In this document: positions 44,923-53,791 of the stretch, in pieces
Layout: the number at the start of each line of letters is the position of its first letter
Numbering within the stretch: the first letter of the stretch is position 1
From: Pseudomonas sp. B20(2017)
GTDB lineage: Bacteria; Pseudomonadota; Gammaproteobacteria; Pseudomonadales; Pseudomonadaceae
Assembly (NCBI RefSeq): GCF_002113125.1
Contig: NZ_NEJP01000008.1
Location: forward strand, 206,280 to 270,279
Length of the DNA: 64,000 nucleotides
Direction: 5' to 3'
The notes under the pieces: model-generated
The model's input: only the letters and a program-made list of their open reading frames with translations
The model's database searches: none
What the model was told of the DNA's origin: nothing
Made by a program: the position numbers and the translations under genes

Positions 44923-46224
44923 TCAGGGCAGAACCGAGTAGATGATCGCTGACAGTGCAATCAGGCCGATCAGCACCACGAAGACGTTGGACGCCTGGCC
45001 CGAATACTGGCGCAAGGCTGGCACGCGGCGGATCGCGTACATCGGCATCAGGAACAACAGGCAGGCAATCACCGGGCCGCCGAGGGTTTCGATCATGCCG
45101 AGGATGCTCGGGTTGAAGGTTGCCACGGCCCAGCAGCTGAGGATCATGAACAGCGCGGTCGCACGGTTCAGCCAGCTCGCCGACATCACCCGGCCACGGC
45201 TGCGCAGGCTTTTGACGATCATGCCCTGAAAGCCTTCGCTGGCGCCGATGTAGTGGCCGAGGAAGGATTTGGTGATCGCCACCAGCGCAATCAGCGGCGC
45301 GGCGTAGGCGATGACCGGGGTCTGGAAATGGTTGGCCAGGTACGACAGGATCGAAATGTTCTGCGCCTTGGCCGCTGCCAGATCCGCCGGCGACAGCGCC
45401 AGCACGCAGCTGAAGCAGAAGAACATCACGGTCACAACCATCATGCCGTGGGCCATGGCGAGGATGCCGCTGCTCTTGCGTTCGGCCTGATCGCCGTAGC
45501 GCTGTTTCTGGTCGACGGCGAAGGCGGAAATGATCGGCGAATGGTTGAACGAGAACACCATCACCGGGATCGCCAGCCACAGGGTCTTGAGGAATACCGA
45601 CATTTCCATCGGTTCCTGAGCACTGGCGAAGAATGCGCCGTTCCAGTTCGGAATCAGGCTGATGCCGAGCAACAGCAGCGCGGCGACGAACGGATAGACC
45701 AGCACGCTCATGGCTTTGACGATCACGCTCTGACCGCAGCGGACGATGGCCATCAAGCCGAGGATCAGCGCCAGCGACAGCACCGCGCGCGGCGGCGGGG
45801 CGATGTGCAACTGGTGTTCGAGGAAGCTGCTCAGGGTGTTGGTCAGCGCCACGCTGTACACCAGCAGGATCGGGAAGATCGCGAAGAAATACAGCAGCGT
45901 GATCAGCTTGCCGGCGCCGATGCCGAAGTGTTCTTCCACCACTTCGGTGATGTCTCCGGAGCGGCCCGACAGCACGAAGCGGGTCAGGCCACGGTGAGCG
46001 AAGAAGGTCATCGGGAAGGCCAGCAACGCCAGGATCAGCAACGGCCAGAAGCCGCCGACACCGGCGTTGATCGGCAGGAACAAGGTGCCGGCACCGATGG
46101 CCGTGCCGTACAGGCCGAGCATCCAGGTGGTGTCGAATTTGCTCCAGCCCTTGTGGGCGGTTTCGTTGTTGCGTGTGCGGTCTACAGCGGGATTTTCGGC
46201 AGCAGGTGTGCGTACATCGGTCAT
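44923..46224 (-). CDS. HAAAP-family serine transporter (SdaC-like)
   Basis: This 433-residue permease has about 11 membrane segments and the SdaC/HAAAP pattern DTTWMLGLYGTAIGAGTLFLP near residue 35. The SdaC subgroup imports L-serine with H+. I start at the ATG at 46224 (MTDVRTP), with CGAGG 9 nt upstream; a GTG at 46260 extends the frame but lacks a site. The sdaA stop lies 63 bp upstream, so uptake and deamination are cotranscribed. Confidence 0.88.
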   Translation of the reverse strand: MTDVRTPAAENPAVDRTRNNETAHKGWSKFDTTWMLGLYGTAIGAGTLFLPINAGVGGFWPLLILALLAFPMTFFAHRGLTRFVLSGRSGDITEVVEEHFGIGAGKLITLLYFFAIFPILLVYSVALTNTLSSFLEHQLHIAPPPRAVLSLALILGLMAIVRCGQSVIVKAMSVLVYPFVAALLLLGISLIPNWNGAFFASAQEPMEMSVFLKTLWLAIPVMVFSFNHSPIISAFAVDQKQRYGDQAERKSSGILAMAHGMMVVTVMFFCFSCVLALSPADLAAAKAQNISILSYLANHFQTPVIAYAAPLIALVAITKSFLGHYIGASEGFQGMIVKSLRSRGRVMSASWLNRATALFMILSCWAVATFNPSILGMIETLGGPVIACLLFLMPMYAIRRVPALRQYSGQASNVFVVLIGLIALSAIIYSVLP

Positions 46225-46287
46225 CGTTTTTGCCTCGTTATTATTCTTGCTCGGGCTCACGTGTTACGGGCGGTCAGGGAGCGCTCC

Positions 46288-47664
46288 TCAGCACTCCACC
46301 CAGCTCACGGCCAGGCCGCCCCGTGAAGTCTCTTTGTATTTGTCATGCATGTCGGCGCCGGTATCGCGCATGGTGCGGATCACCCGGTCGAGGGAAATGA
46401 AGTGTTTACCGTCGCCGCGCAGGGCCATTTGCGTGGCGTTGATTGCCTTCACCGCAGCGATGGCGTTGCGCTCGATGCACGGCACCTGCACGAGCCCGCC
46501 GACCGGGTCGCAGGTCAGGCCGAGGTTGTGTTCCAGGCCGATTTCGGCGGCGTTTTCCAGTTGCTCCGGGGTGGCACCGAGCACATCGGCGAGACCTGCA
46601 GCGGCCATGGCGCAGGCCGAACCGACTTCACCCTGGCAGCCGACTTCTGCGCCGGAAATCGAAGCGTTTTTCTTGCACAGGATGCCGACGGCAGCCGCAC
46701 CCAGAAAGAACGCGACCACGTCATCGTCTGACGCGTCTGGATTGAATTTCATGTAGTAGTGCAGAACGGCCGGAATGATCCCGGCGGCACCGTTGGTCGG
46801 CGCGGTCACCATGCGTCCGCCGGCGGCGTTCTCTTCGTTGACGGCGAGGGCGAACAGGTTGACCCACTCCATCGCCGACAGGGTCGAACTGATGACGTTC
46901 GGCTTGCCGATTTCAAGCAGGCTGCGGTGCAATTTCGCTGCGCGACGCGGCACATTCAGACCGCCAGGCAGGATGCCTTCGTGACGCAGACCCTGCTCGA
47001 CGCATTCGCGCATCACCGACCAGATGTGCAGCAGGCCCTTGCGGATCTCGGCGTCGCTGCGCCAGGCCCTTTCGTTGGCCATCATCAGTTCGGAAACCCG
47101 CAGGTTGTGCTGCTTGCACAGCGCCAGCAGTTCGACGGCGCTGGAGAATTCGTAAGGCAACTCGACGTCGCCGGCCGGCGCCACACCGGATTCGGCTTCG
47201 GCCGCTTCGATGATGAAACCGCCGCCGACGGAGTAGTACGTTTGCTTGAACAGTTGCCCGGATGCACCAAAGGCTGTCAGCGACATGGCGTTCGGGTGGT
47301 AGGGCAGGCTCTCGTCCAGCAGCAGGAGATCGTGCTGCCAGTTGAAGGCAATCGAGCGTTCACCGGCCAGAGACAGTTGGCCGGTCTCGCGCAGTTGCTG
47401 GATGCGTGGCTCGATGGTCGAGGGATCGATGCTGTCCGGCCATTCGCCCATCAGACCCATGACCGTTGCGCGATCAGTGGCATGGCCGACGCCGGTGGCC
47501 GAAAGCGAGCCGTACAAACGGATTTCCACCCGTTGCACATCGTTCAGCAAATGTTGCTCGATCAGGGTTTGGGCGAAGGTCGCGGCCGCGCGCATCGGGC
47601 CGACGGTGTGGGAGCTGGACGGGCCGATGCCGACTTTGAATAGATCGAAAACACTGATAGCCAT
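46288..47664 (-). CDS. sdaA: L-serine ammonia-lyase (single-chain, Fe-S)
   Basis: This 458-residue L-serine dehydratase has an N-terminal beta domain starting [21 protein letters not shown] and a C-terminal alpha domain. The cysteines of the labile 4Fe-4S cluster are in [18 protein letters not shown] and [20 protein letters not shown]. It converts L-serine to pyruvate and ammonia. It is cotranscribed with the transporter gene and divergent from a LysR gene. Confidence 0.96.
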   Translation of the reverse strand: MAISVFDLFKVGIGPSSSHTVGPMRAAATFAQTLIEQHLLNDVQRVEIRLYGSLSATGVGHATDRATVMGLMGEWPDSIDPSTIEPRIQQLRETGQLSLAGERSIAFNWQHDLLLLDESLPYHPNAMSLTAFGASGQLFKQTYYSVGGGFIIEAAEAESGVAPAGDVELPYEFSSAVELLALCKQHNLRVSELMMANERAWRSDAEIRKGLLHIWSVMRECVEQGLRHEGILPGGLNVPRRAAKLHRSLLEIGKPNVISSTLSAMEWVNLFALAVNEENAAGGRMVTAPTNGAAGIIPAVLHYYMKFNPDASDDDVVAFFLGAAAVGILCKKNASISGAEVGCQGEVGSACAMAAAGLADVLGATPEQLENAAEIGLEHNLGLTCDPVGGLVQVPCIERNAIAAVKAINATQMALRGDGKHFISLDRVIRTMRDTGADMHDKYKETSRGGLAVSWVEC

Positions 47665-47799
47665 GCTAAACCCTTACAAGCAATGGAGTAGGAATCGCTG
47701 CCATTTTTTGTAGGACAAGCGCAATGTCGGCGATACTGCCTACCTCGCTTCAACGTGACTAACGAAACTTCCTAAGTAAGCCTTTAGCAGGACTAAACC

Positions 47800-48747
47800 A
47801 TGAGTCGTCAATTGCATGCCCAGACTTACGTCTGGCTGCAGGTGTTTTCCTGTGCCGCGCGGCACCTGTCATTCACCCGTTGTGCCGAGGAACTGCACAT
47901 CACGCCGGGGGCGGTGAGTCAGCAAATCCGACAGCTGGAAGAACGTCTGGGCTTTCGTCTGTTTCACCGCCGCGCGCGGGGTGTGGAGTTGAGCGCGGAA
48001 GGGCAGCGACTGGCGATCACGGTGAATGAGGCTTACGGCAGCATCGATGCGGAATTGCGTCGCCTGGATGCAGGGATGATCAGCGGGATTCTGCGGGTGC
48101 GTTCGATTCCATCGTTCCTCAGCAAATGGCTGACCCCGCGTCTGCCACGCTTGCAACAGCGTTACCCGGACATTCAGCTGCGGCTGGTGGCCGAGGACAG
48201 CAGCGTGCCGTTGCATGAAGGGGATTTCGACTTGGCCATCGACCTGAACGACGGCAGTTATCCGGGACTGTTATCCACAGCCTTGCTCGACGAGCAGATT
48301 TTCCCGGTGTGCGCGCCTGGCCTGCTGCGCGGACGACCGCCGTTGCACGGGCCGGCGGATCTGGTGCATTTTCCGCTGTTGCACGACATCACCGCCTGGC
48401 GCGGCAGCTATGAATATGCGGAGTGGGAGTTTTATCTGAATGCCATCGGTTTCGAGGGCGCCGATGTGCGGCGCGGGCACACGTTCAACCGCAACCACCT
48501 GACCATCGAAGCGGCGATTGCCGGCATGGGCGTGGCGATTGCCCGGCGCACATTGCTCAACGACGAGCTGGAGCGGGGGACGTTGATCGTGCCGTTCGGG
48601 ATTTCAGTGCCCAATCACAAGCGCTATGTGTTGCTTTATGCGCCGGGGGCGTTGAGCCATCCGGGCGTGCGTGCGGTGCATGACTGGCTGGTGGAAGAGG
48701 CGGGGATTTTCCGCAGCCTGCATCCGTTGGGTGATGGCCAATTGTGA
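47800..48747 (+). CDS. LysR-family regulator (GcvA-like)
   Basis: This 315-residue LysR protein has an N-terminal HTH (FTRCAEELHITPGAVSQQIRQLEERLG) and a GcvA-type sensor domain (LSTALLDEQIFPVCAPGLL). It is divergent from sdaA with a 135-bp spacer and GcvA homologs sense glycine or serine, so control of the sdaA-transporter operon is likely, though the operator is not evident. Confidence 0.88.
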   Translation: MSRQLHAQTYVWLQVFSCAARHLSFTRCAEELHITPGAVSQQIRQLEERLGFRLFHRRARGVELSAEGQRLAITVNEAYGSIDAELRRLDAGMISGILRVRSIPSFLSKWLTPRLPRLQQRYPDIQLRLVAEDSSVPLHEGDFDLAIDLNDGSYPGLLSTALLDEQIFPVCAPGLLRGRPPLHGPADLVHFPLLHDITAWRGSYEYAEWEFYLNAIGFEGADVRRGHTFNRNHLTIEAAIAGMGVAIARRTLLNDELERGTLIVPFGISVPNHKRYVLLYAPGALSHPGVRAVHDWLVEEAGIFRSLHPLGDGQL

Positions 48748-48947
48748 GCAGATTTTTCGGGGTGGCGGGGCGACCCAACTCCCGACCTTACCAGCGCTTT
48801 ACCCGGTTGTCCGGCTTTTTTTGCGTATGAATATTTATCTTTTTTCAGGGGTTGAAATGTTCGTCCGGCGGGCCGATTGTTGTAATCAAGAGGTCACGAA
48901 ATCCTGTTCCAGGCCTCTTGCGAGCTAGCTGAAATAAGGGATGAACT

Positions 48948-49355
48948 ATGCAAATCCAAGTCAACAGCGACAACCATATTCAAAGCAGCAAACGACTGGA
49001 GGAGTGGGTACGCACCACAATTGAGAGCACGCTCGACCGTTATGAGGAAGACCTGACCCGTGTCGAAGTCCATCTGAGCGACGAGAACGGTGACAAACCG
49101 GGTCCCCATGACTTGCGCTGCCAACTGGAAGCGCGGCCAAAAGGCCATCAACCGATTTCCGTCACCCACAAAGCCGATTCGCTGGAACAGGCGATCGATG
49201 GTGCAGCCGAAAAACTGGAGCACGCGCTGGAGCACCTGTTTGGCAAACTGCGCGGCAAACCGCGAGCCGCTGTGGTGCCATTCACAAGCAAAGCCAATGA
49301 AAAGCTATTGGCGGAAGAGTTTGACGAGAACGAACAGGCAGCGATCAACAGTTGA
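48948..49355 (+). CDS. HPF/RaiA-type ribosome-associated inhibitor
   Basis: This 135-residue protein matches the HPF/RaiA S30Ae fold with MQIQVNSDNHIQSSKRLEEWV, VEVHLSDENGDKPGPHDLRC and SLEQAIDGAAEKLEHALEHLF. It is longer than a typical short HPF and lacks the C-terminal dimer domain of long HPF. Such proteins bind the 30S decoding site in stationary phase. An intrinsic terminator follows. Confidence 0.85.
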   Translation: MQIQVNSDNHIQSSKRLEEWVRTTIESTLDRYEEDLTRVEVHLSDENGDKPGPHDLRCQLEARPKGHQPISVTHKADSLEQAIDGAAEKLEHALEHLFGKLRGKPRAAVVPFTSKANEKLLAEEFDENEQAAINS

Positions 49356-49383
49356 TGTGCTGATTTTTCAAGCCACCCAATGA

Positions 49384-49417
49384 GAAAGGGCCTGCAATTG
49401 CAGGCCCTTTCTGTTTT
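49384..49417. terminator. Bidirectional terminator between the HPF-like gene and fecA
   Basis: GAAAGGGCCTGCAA and TTGCAGGCCCTTTC form a 14-bp perfect palindrome. It is followed by TGTTTT on the plus strand and by a T-poor TCATTGG on the minus strand. Confidence 0.87.
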
Positions 49418-49426
49418 CAGCAGATA

Positions 49427-51760
49427 TTAGAAAGCGACGGAAGTCTGCACGTATACCGTGCGCGGCTCACCGACATACTTGCCCTTGTTGTTGTCATCGA
49501 ACGAACGGGTGAAGTACTGGGTGTTGAAGATGTTCTTCACCCCCACCGCCACGTTCAGATCCGACAGCTGCGGGCCGAAGTCATAACCGGCGCGGCTGCT
49601 GAACAGCATGTACCCCGGGATCTTGCCGGTACTGCCGTCGGCGCTTTCTTTGGAGGTGTTGGCGTTGTCGGCGAACTGGTCGCTCTGGAAGCTGCTGTCC
49701 AGGTTCAGTTTCCACGGCCCTTCGGTGTAACCGACGCCGATCGTGCCTTTGTGCTTGGACGAGAACGGCACACGATTGCCTTTGTTCGGGCCGTCTTCGC
49801 GAATGGTGGCGTCGACATAGGCGTAAGTGGCGTAGACGTCGAAACCGGCCAGCGCCGGGCTCAGGTCGTCGAGAGCGTAATTGACGCTGGTCTCGATGCC
49901 CTGATGGCGGGTTTCGCCACGGGCGATCACCGAGTCGTTGGTCTGGTTGCTTTCGTACTGGTTGTCGAAGTTGATCAGGAACGCGCCGATCTCCGCTCGC
50001 AGCGCACCGTTGTCGTAACGGGTGCCGACTTCCCAGGTGCGGGCCTTCTCCGGTTTCACTTCGCCGCTGCTCACTCGGTTGGGCATCTGGCTGTATTGCA
50101 CGCTGCCGAACGAACCTTCGGTGTTGGCGTACAGGTTCCAGCTGTCGGTCAGGTGATACAGCACGTTCAGCGCCGGCAGTGCGGTGTTGTAGTCGCCCTT
50201 GTATTTGACGTTGGTCAGGTTGTTGGTCTGCTGCGACTCGATCATCTCGTAGCGCACGCCCGGGGTGATGGTCCACTTGCCGATGTCGATGCGGTCATCG
50301 ACGAAGAACGCATTGGCTTCAGTGCCGCCGCGAGTGTCGCGGTCATTGCGGCTGTTGGTGGTCGGATATTCATTGCTGCTGATCGGCGTGCGATAGCGCA
50401 GCTCGTGGCCGGCCTCGTTGATGTAGCGATAGCCGACGCCGACTTCATGGCTGGTCGCGCCAAGGTCAAAGCCCTGGGCGAAGCGGGTTTCCAGACCGCG
50501 AACCCAATACTCGCGCGGCGACAGCGACAGGAAGGTGCCCTGATCCAGATAACCGCTGCGCAGGGTCTTGGTGAAGAAGGTGTTGGCGGTGAATTCGCGG
50601 CGATCTTCCTGATAGCGATAGCCGAAATTGAACATCGTGCGACGGCCCCAGAACTGGTCTTTCGGCCGGGTCGACTGATACGGATCGGCATCGTAATCGG
50701 CGACATTCAGACCGCCAGGCATGTCGGCCTTGCCTTCGTAATACTGGGCCATGGCGTTGAAGCTGTTCGCTTCGTCGAGCTGGTATTTGCCCTTGAGGAT
50801 CAGGTCGTCGATTTCCGTGTCGCTGTGTTCGCGCCAGTCGCCACCGCGAGTGCCGGAGTACAGCAGCGCGCCGCCCAGGCCGTTGGCGTTGGTGCCGCCA
50901 GCCAGCAGGTTGGCGCTGGTCTTGAAGCCGTCATGGCTCGACGACGGGCTGGTTTCAGTCTGGAATCCACCCTTGACGGTCGGCTCGTCCGGAATCGCCC
51001 GGGTCACGAAGTTGACCACGCCACCGACGTTCTGCGGGCCGTAACGCACGGCGCCGCCGCCACGCACCACGTCCACGGCGTCCATGTTGCCCATGCTGAT
51101 TGGCGCGAACGACAACTGCGGCTGACCGTAAGGCGCGAACGGTACAGGAATGCCGTCCATCAACACCGTCGAACGTGCGGCCAAGCGCGGGTTGAGGCCG
51201 CGAATACCAAAGTTCAGCGCCATGTCGTGGCTGCCGGTGCCGTTGTTTTCCGGCGCGTTGACGCCGGGAATGCGGTTGAGCACGTCACGGGCCTGGGTCG
51301 CACCCTGGCGTTCGAACTCTTCGCGGCGGATCACGTCACGGGCACCGGGATGTTCGAAGACGTTGACCTGCGCGGCTTCACCCAACCAATCGCCGACCAC
51401 TTTCGAGGTGTCCAGCTCCAGGGCGCTGTCGTTCGCCGGTTGCAGGCTGAAGGCATTGCCGCCCTCGGCGCGGGCTTGCAGTCCGGTGCCTTCTAGTAGC
51501 GCGTTCAGGCCTTGTTCCGCTGTGTAGCTGCCTTCCAGTCCACGGCTTTGCACACCGCTGGTGACTTGCGAACCGAACGAAATCAGCACACCGGCTTCAC
51601 GGCCGAACTGGTTGAGGGCATTTTCCAGCGACGACGGGGCGATGTGATAAGCCTTGGTTTCGGCGGCTTGCGCAAGGTGCAGGGCGCTGAAGCTCAGGCT
51701 GGCGCCGAGGACGAGGTTGCGCAGGGTTCGGGCCAGCGGCGTGAGGCGGGTGGGGTGCAT
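49427..51760 (-). CDS. fecA: TonB-dependent ferric siderophore/citrate receptor (FecA-type)
   Basis: This 777-residue outer-membrane receptor has a signal peptide (ATG at 51760; NLVLGASLSFSALHLAQAA), an STN signalling domain (about 35-105), a plug (RDVLNRIPGVNAPENNG) and a barrel ending in VQTSVAF with the terminal Phe. The FecA grouping rests on the sequence around NFGIRGLNPRLAARSTVLMDGIPVPFAPYGQPQLS. The STN domain passes the ligand signal to FecR. An in-frame upstream extension to 51811 lacks a ribosome-binding site. Dicitrate is a guess at the substrate. Confidence 0.88.
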   Translation of the reverse strand: MHPTRLTPLARTLRNLVLGASLSFSALHLAQAAETKAYHIAPSSLENALNQFGREAGVLISFGSQVTSGVQSRGLEGSYTAEQGLNALLEGTGLQARAEGGNAFSLQPANDSALELDTSKVVGDWLGEAAQVNVFEHPGARDVIRREEFERQGATQARDVLNRIPGVNAPENNGTGSHDMALNFGIRGLNPRLAARSTVLMDGIPVPFAPYGQPQLSFAPISMGNMDAVDVVRGGGAVRYGPQNVGGVVNFVTRAIPDEPTVKGGFQTETSPSSSHDGFKTSANLLAGGTNANGLGGALLYSGTRGGDWREHSDTEIDDLILKGKYQLDEANSFNAMAQYYEGKADMPGGLNVADYDADPYQSTRPKDQFWGRRTMFNFGYRYQEDRREFTANTFFTKTLRSGYLDQGTFLSLSPREYWVRGLETRFAQGFDLGATSHEVGVGYRYINEAGHELRYRTPISSNEYPTTNSRNDRDTRGGTEANAFFVDDRIDIGKWTITPGVRYEMIESQQTNNLTNVKYKGDYNTALPALNVLYHLTDSWNLYANTEGSFGSVQYSQMPNRVSSGEVKPEKARTWEVGTRYDNGALRAEIGAFLINFDNQYESNQTNDSVIARGETRHQGIETSVNYALDDLSPALAGFDVYATYAYVDATIREDGPNKGNRVPFSSKHKGTIGVGYTEGPWKLNLDSSFQSDQFADNANTSKESADGSTGKIPGYMLFSSRAGYDFGPQLSDLNVAVGVKNIFNTQYFTRSFDDNNKGKYVGEPRTVYVQTSVAF

Positions 51761-51847
51761 GGAGGACGGTCCTGAGAAGGTTGAATCAAGGGGGCTTTCC
51801 TTCTCTGTCACGCCAGATCTGAAAAACGGCTCATTTATTTTTACGGA

Positions 51848-51897
51848 GGACGCGGAGCGTCCCGGGCTGGATTCCCACGCAGAGCGTGGGAACGATC
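51848..51897. repeat. REP element, TTCCCACGCAGAGCGTGGGAA family
   Basis: Two hairpins, GACGCGGAGCGTC and TTCCCACGCAGAGCGTGGGAA, form a REP of a second common family, placed between the fecR stop and the fecA start. Confidence 0.8.
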
Positions 51898-52825
51898 AAA
51901 CCTTGGCTTCGACCGTCACCCAGTAGCGGGTAAAACGCTTCACTTTCACTGGCAGGCTGATTTCCAGCAGATCGAGAATGCGCTCGCTGTCGTCCAGTGG
52001 ATAAGTCCCGGAAATCAGCAAGTCAGCCACTTTCGCATCGCAATTGAGCTGCCCGCGACGGTAGCGGCCGAGTTCGTCGAGGAAGTCGGCCAGGCGCATG
52101 TGCGCCGCCACCAGCATGCCGTCGGCCCAGGCGCCGCTGTTGGCGTCCAGCGATTTTGCCGCACTGACGCCGGTGGTGCTGAAACTCAGTTGTCGGGCGA
52201 CCGGCAGCAGCATCGGCGCGCGACCTTGTGCGCTCAGTTCGACCCGACCTTCAAACAGTGCAATCTGCGTACGATCGGCAAACTGCCGCACGTTTATTCG
52301 CGCGCCTTGGGTTTTCAGCAGGCCTTGGGCGGTTTGCACGTCGAAGGATTGAGTGGCCGTCAGCAGCATTTCGCCTTCGAGCAGACGGATCAAGCCATCG
52401 CCCCGGACATCCGCCGCACTCGCGGTGTTGAGCTGCAACTGGCCGCCGGCGCCAAGCGAGATCTTGCGGCGTTGACCGATCGGGCTGCGGTAATCGGCCA
52501 GCAACGACGGCAACGGATTGTGCTCGCGCATCCCCCAGGTGACCGCCGAGCCGGCGCCGAGAATCAGCAACAGCTTCAGCGCCTGACGACGGCTGCCGGA
52601 CTTCGGCGCATTCAGCGCGGCGTGGGCCAGTGGCGACGACAACCCGCGCAACCGCGAATTGACCCGCTGAATGTGTTCCCACGCGCGGCGGTGTTCGCTG
52701 TGGGCGTCGATCCATTGCTGCCAGGCTTGTTGCTGGCGCGGATTCAGCGGGCCCTGCTGCATTTCCAGCAACCAGTGCACTGCCTGTTCGGCGACCTGCG
52801 CGGAAAAATCCATCGGTGGATTCAC
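51896..52825 (-). CDS. fecR: FecR-family anti-sigma factor (cluster 1)
   Basis: This 309-residue protein has an N-terminal DUF4880-like region (HWLLEMQQGPLNPRQQQAWQQWIDAHSEHRRAWE, about 18-51), a transmembrane segment (about 83-101) and the FecR periplasmic domain (LADYRSPIGQRRKISLGAGGQLQLNTASA). FecR binds and modulates its ECF sigma and senses the STN domain of the receptor. I choose the GTG at 52825 because GTGA overlaps the fecI stop by 4 bp, as in the second cluster; the ATG at 52813 is the alternative. Confidence 0.86.
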   Translation of the reverse strand: MNPPMDFSAQVAEQAVHWLLEMQQGPLNPRQQQAWQQWIDAHSEHRRAWEHIQRVNSRLRGLSSPLAHAALNAPKSGSRRQALKLLLILGAGSAVTWGMREHNPLPSLLADYRSPIGQRRKISLGAGGQLQLNTASAADVRGDGLIRLLEGEMLLTATQSFDVQTAQGLLKTQGARINVRQFADRTQIALFEGRVELSAQGRAPMLLPVARQLSFSTTGVSAAKSLDANSGAWADGMLVAAHMRLADFLDELGRYRRGQLNCDAKVADLLISGTYPLDDSERILDLLEISLPVKVKRFTRYWVTVEAKV

Positions 52826-53316
52826 AGGGCGAAGTAGCAGCGCATCGCCGCTTTATTCAGGTGACGTTTGACCGTGGCCACGGAAATGCCCAGTTCGGCG
52901 GCGATCTGCGGATAGGTCAGGCCATCGACCTGCGCCAGCAGAAATGCGCGTTTGACGGCGCGTGGCAGACCGTCGAGCAACTGATCCAGCTCCATCAGGG
53001 TTTGCAGGATGATCGCTTTCTCTTCTTCCGAAGGCGCGACCATTTCCGGCATCTGCGCGAGGGCGTCGAGGTAGGCTCGCTCCAGATCCTGACGGCGGTA
53101 ATGATTGAAGAGTACGCGCTTGGCCAGGGTGGTGAGGAATGCGCGCGGCTCGATGATCACTGGCGGTTCGCGTGCGGTCAGCACCCGGATGAAGGTGTCC
53201 TGAGCCAGATCTGCGGCACTGTCCGGGCAGCCGAGTTTGCGCCGCAGCCAGCCGGTGAGCCAGCTGTGGTGGGCCTGATAGAGCGATTCGACAGGATGGG
53301 CGGACGACAACGGCAT
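52822..53316 (-). CDS. fecI: ECF sigma factor (FecI-type, cluster 1)
   Basis: This 164-residue ECF sigma has region 2 (DLAQDTFIRVL) and region 4 (LLDGLPRAVKRAFLLAQVDGLTYPQIAAELGISVATVKRHL). It is expected to transcribe the adjacent fecA gene. GGAG lies very close to the ATG at 53316, and a GTG precedes it at 53319. A Fur box lies about 95 bp upstream. Confidence 0.9.
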   Translation of the reverse strand: MPLSSAHPVESLYQAHHSWLTGWLRRKLGCPDSAADLAQDTFIRVLTAREPPVIIEPRAFLTTLAKRVLFNHYRRQDLERAYLDALAQMPEMVAPSEEEKAIILQTLMELDQLLDGLPRAVKRAFLLAQVDGLTYPQIAAELGISVATVKRHLNKAAMRCYFAL

Positions 53317-53409
53317 CACTCCGGGCGCATGCGGGATGCGTTAGAGAACAAGAATGGTTCGCATTGTAGGGTCGTGGATGCCTCCCGGCAATCAGACTCT
53401 TTTGCGTAT

Positions 53410-53428
53410 GAGAATATTTATCATTAAT
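53410..53428. promoter_or_regulatory. Putative Fur box shared by the two iron clusters
   Basis: GAGAATATTTATCATTAAT matches 13 of 19 positions of the Fur consensus GATAATGATAATCATTATC. It lies in the 169-bp spacer between the divergent fecI and DUF3649 genes. Confidence 0.72.
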
Positions 53429-53485
53429 ATTGCTCGCCTGTCGTTCGGCGTGTTGGCCGGGCGTTAACCGTTTCAGGGTCGAAAC

Positions 53486-53791
53486 ATGAAAGCCAAACTC
53501 GCCGCACTTCCCATGTCCTATCGTCTGGCCGTCACTTCGCGGGTGCTCGCGGCGGTGTTTGGCGGCTATCTGGTCGCGGCGCTAGCCAGTGTCACGCTGA
53601 CCCTGTGGCTGCCGCTGAACCGCGCCGAAGCGGTCATCACCGGCATGACTGTCTCGTTTCTGGTGTATCTGGTGGCGGTACTCTGGTGTTTCGCCTGTCG
53701 CACGGCGTGGTCGGCGTGGGTCGGTCTGCTGGTGCCTAGCGTGATCCTGGCGACCGTTTCCGGGGCTGCGCGCGGTCTGGGTCTGGCATGA
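53486..53791 (+). CDS. DUF3649 iron-uptake-associated membrane protein
   Basis: This 101-residue protein has about three hydrophobic segments (about 21-45, 50-72 and 78-100). DUF3649 proteins are commonly encoded beside PepSY-domain and DUF3325 proteins in siderophore-uptake clusters. Function unknown. It overlaps the PepSY gene by 4 bp (ATGA). Confidence 0.8.
   Translation: MKAKLAALPMSYRLAVTSRVLAAVFGGYLVAALASVTLTLWLPLNRAEAVITGMTVSFLVYLVAVLWCFACRTAWSAWVGLLVPSVILATVSGAARGLGLA

Noticed and set aside
48824..48842. Fur-box-like GCGTATGAATATTTATC upstream of the HPF-like gene
   Set aside because: It shares TATTTATC with the site at 53410 but lacks the second half; too weak to call.
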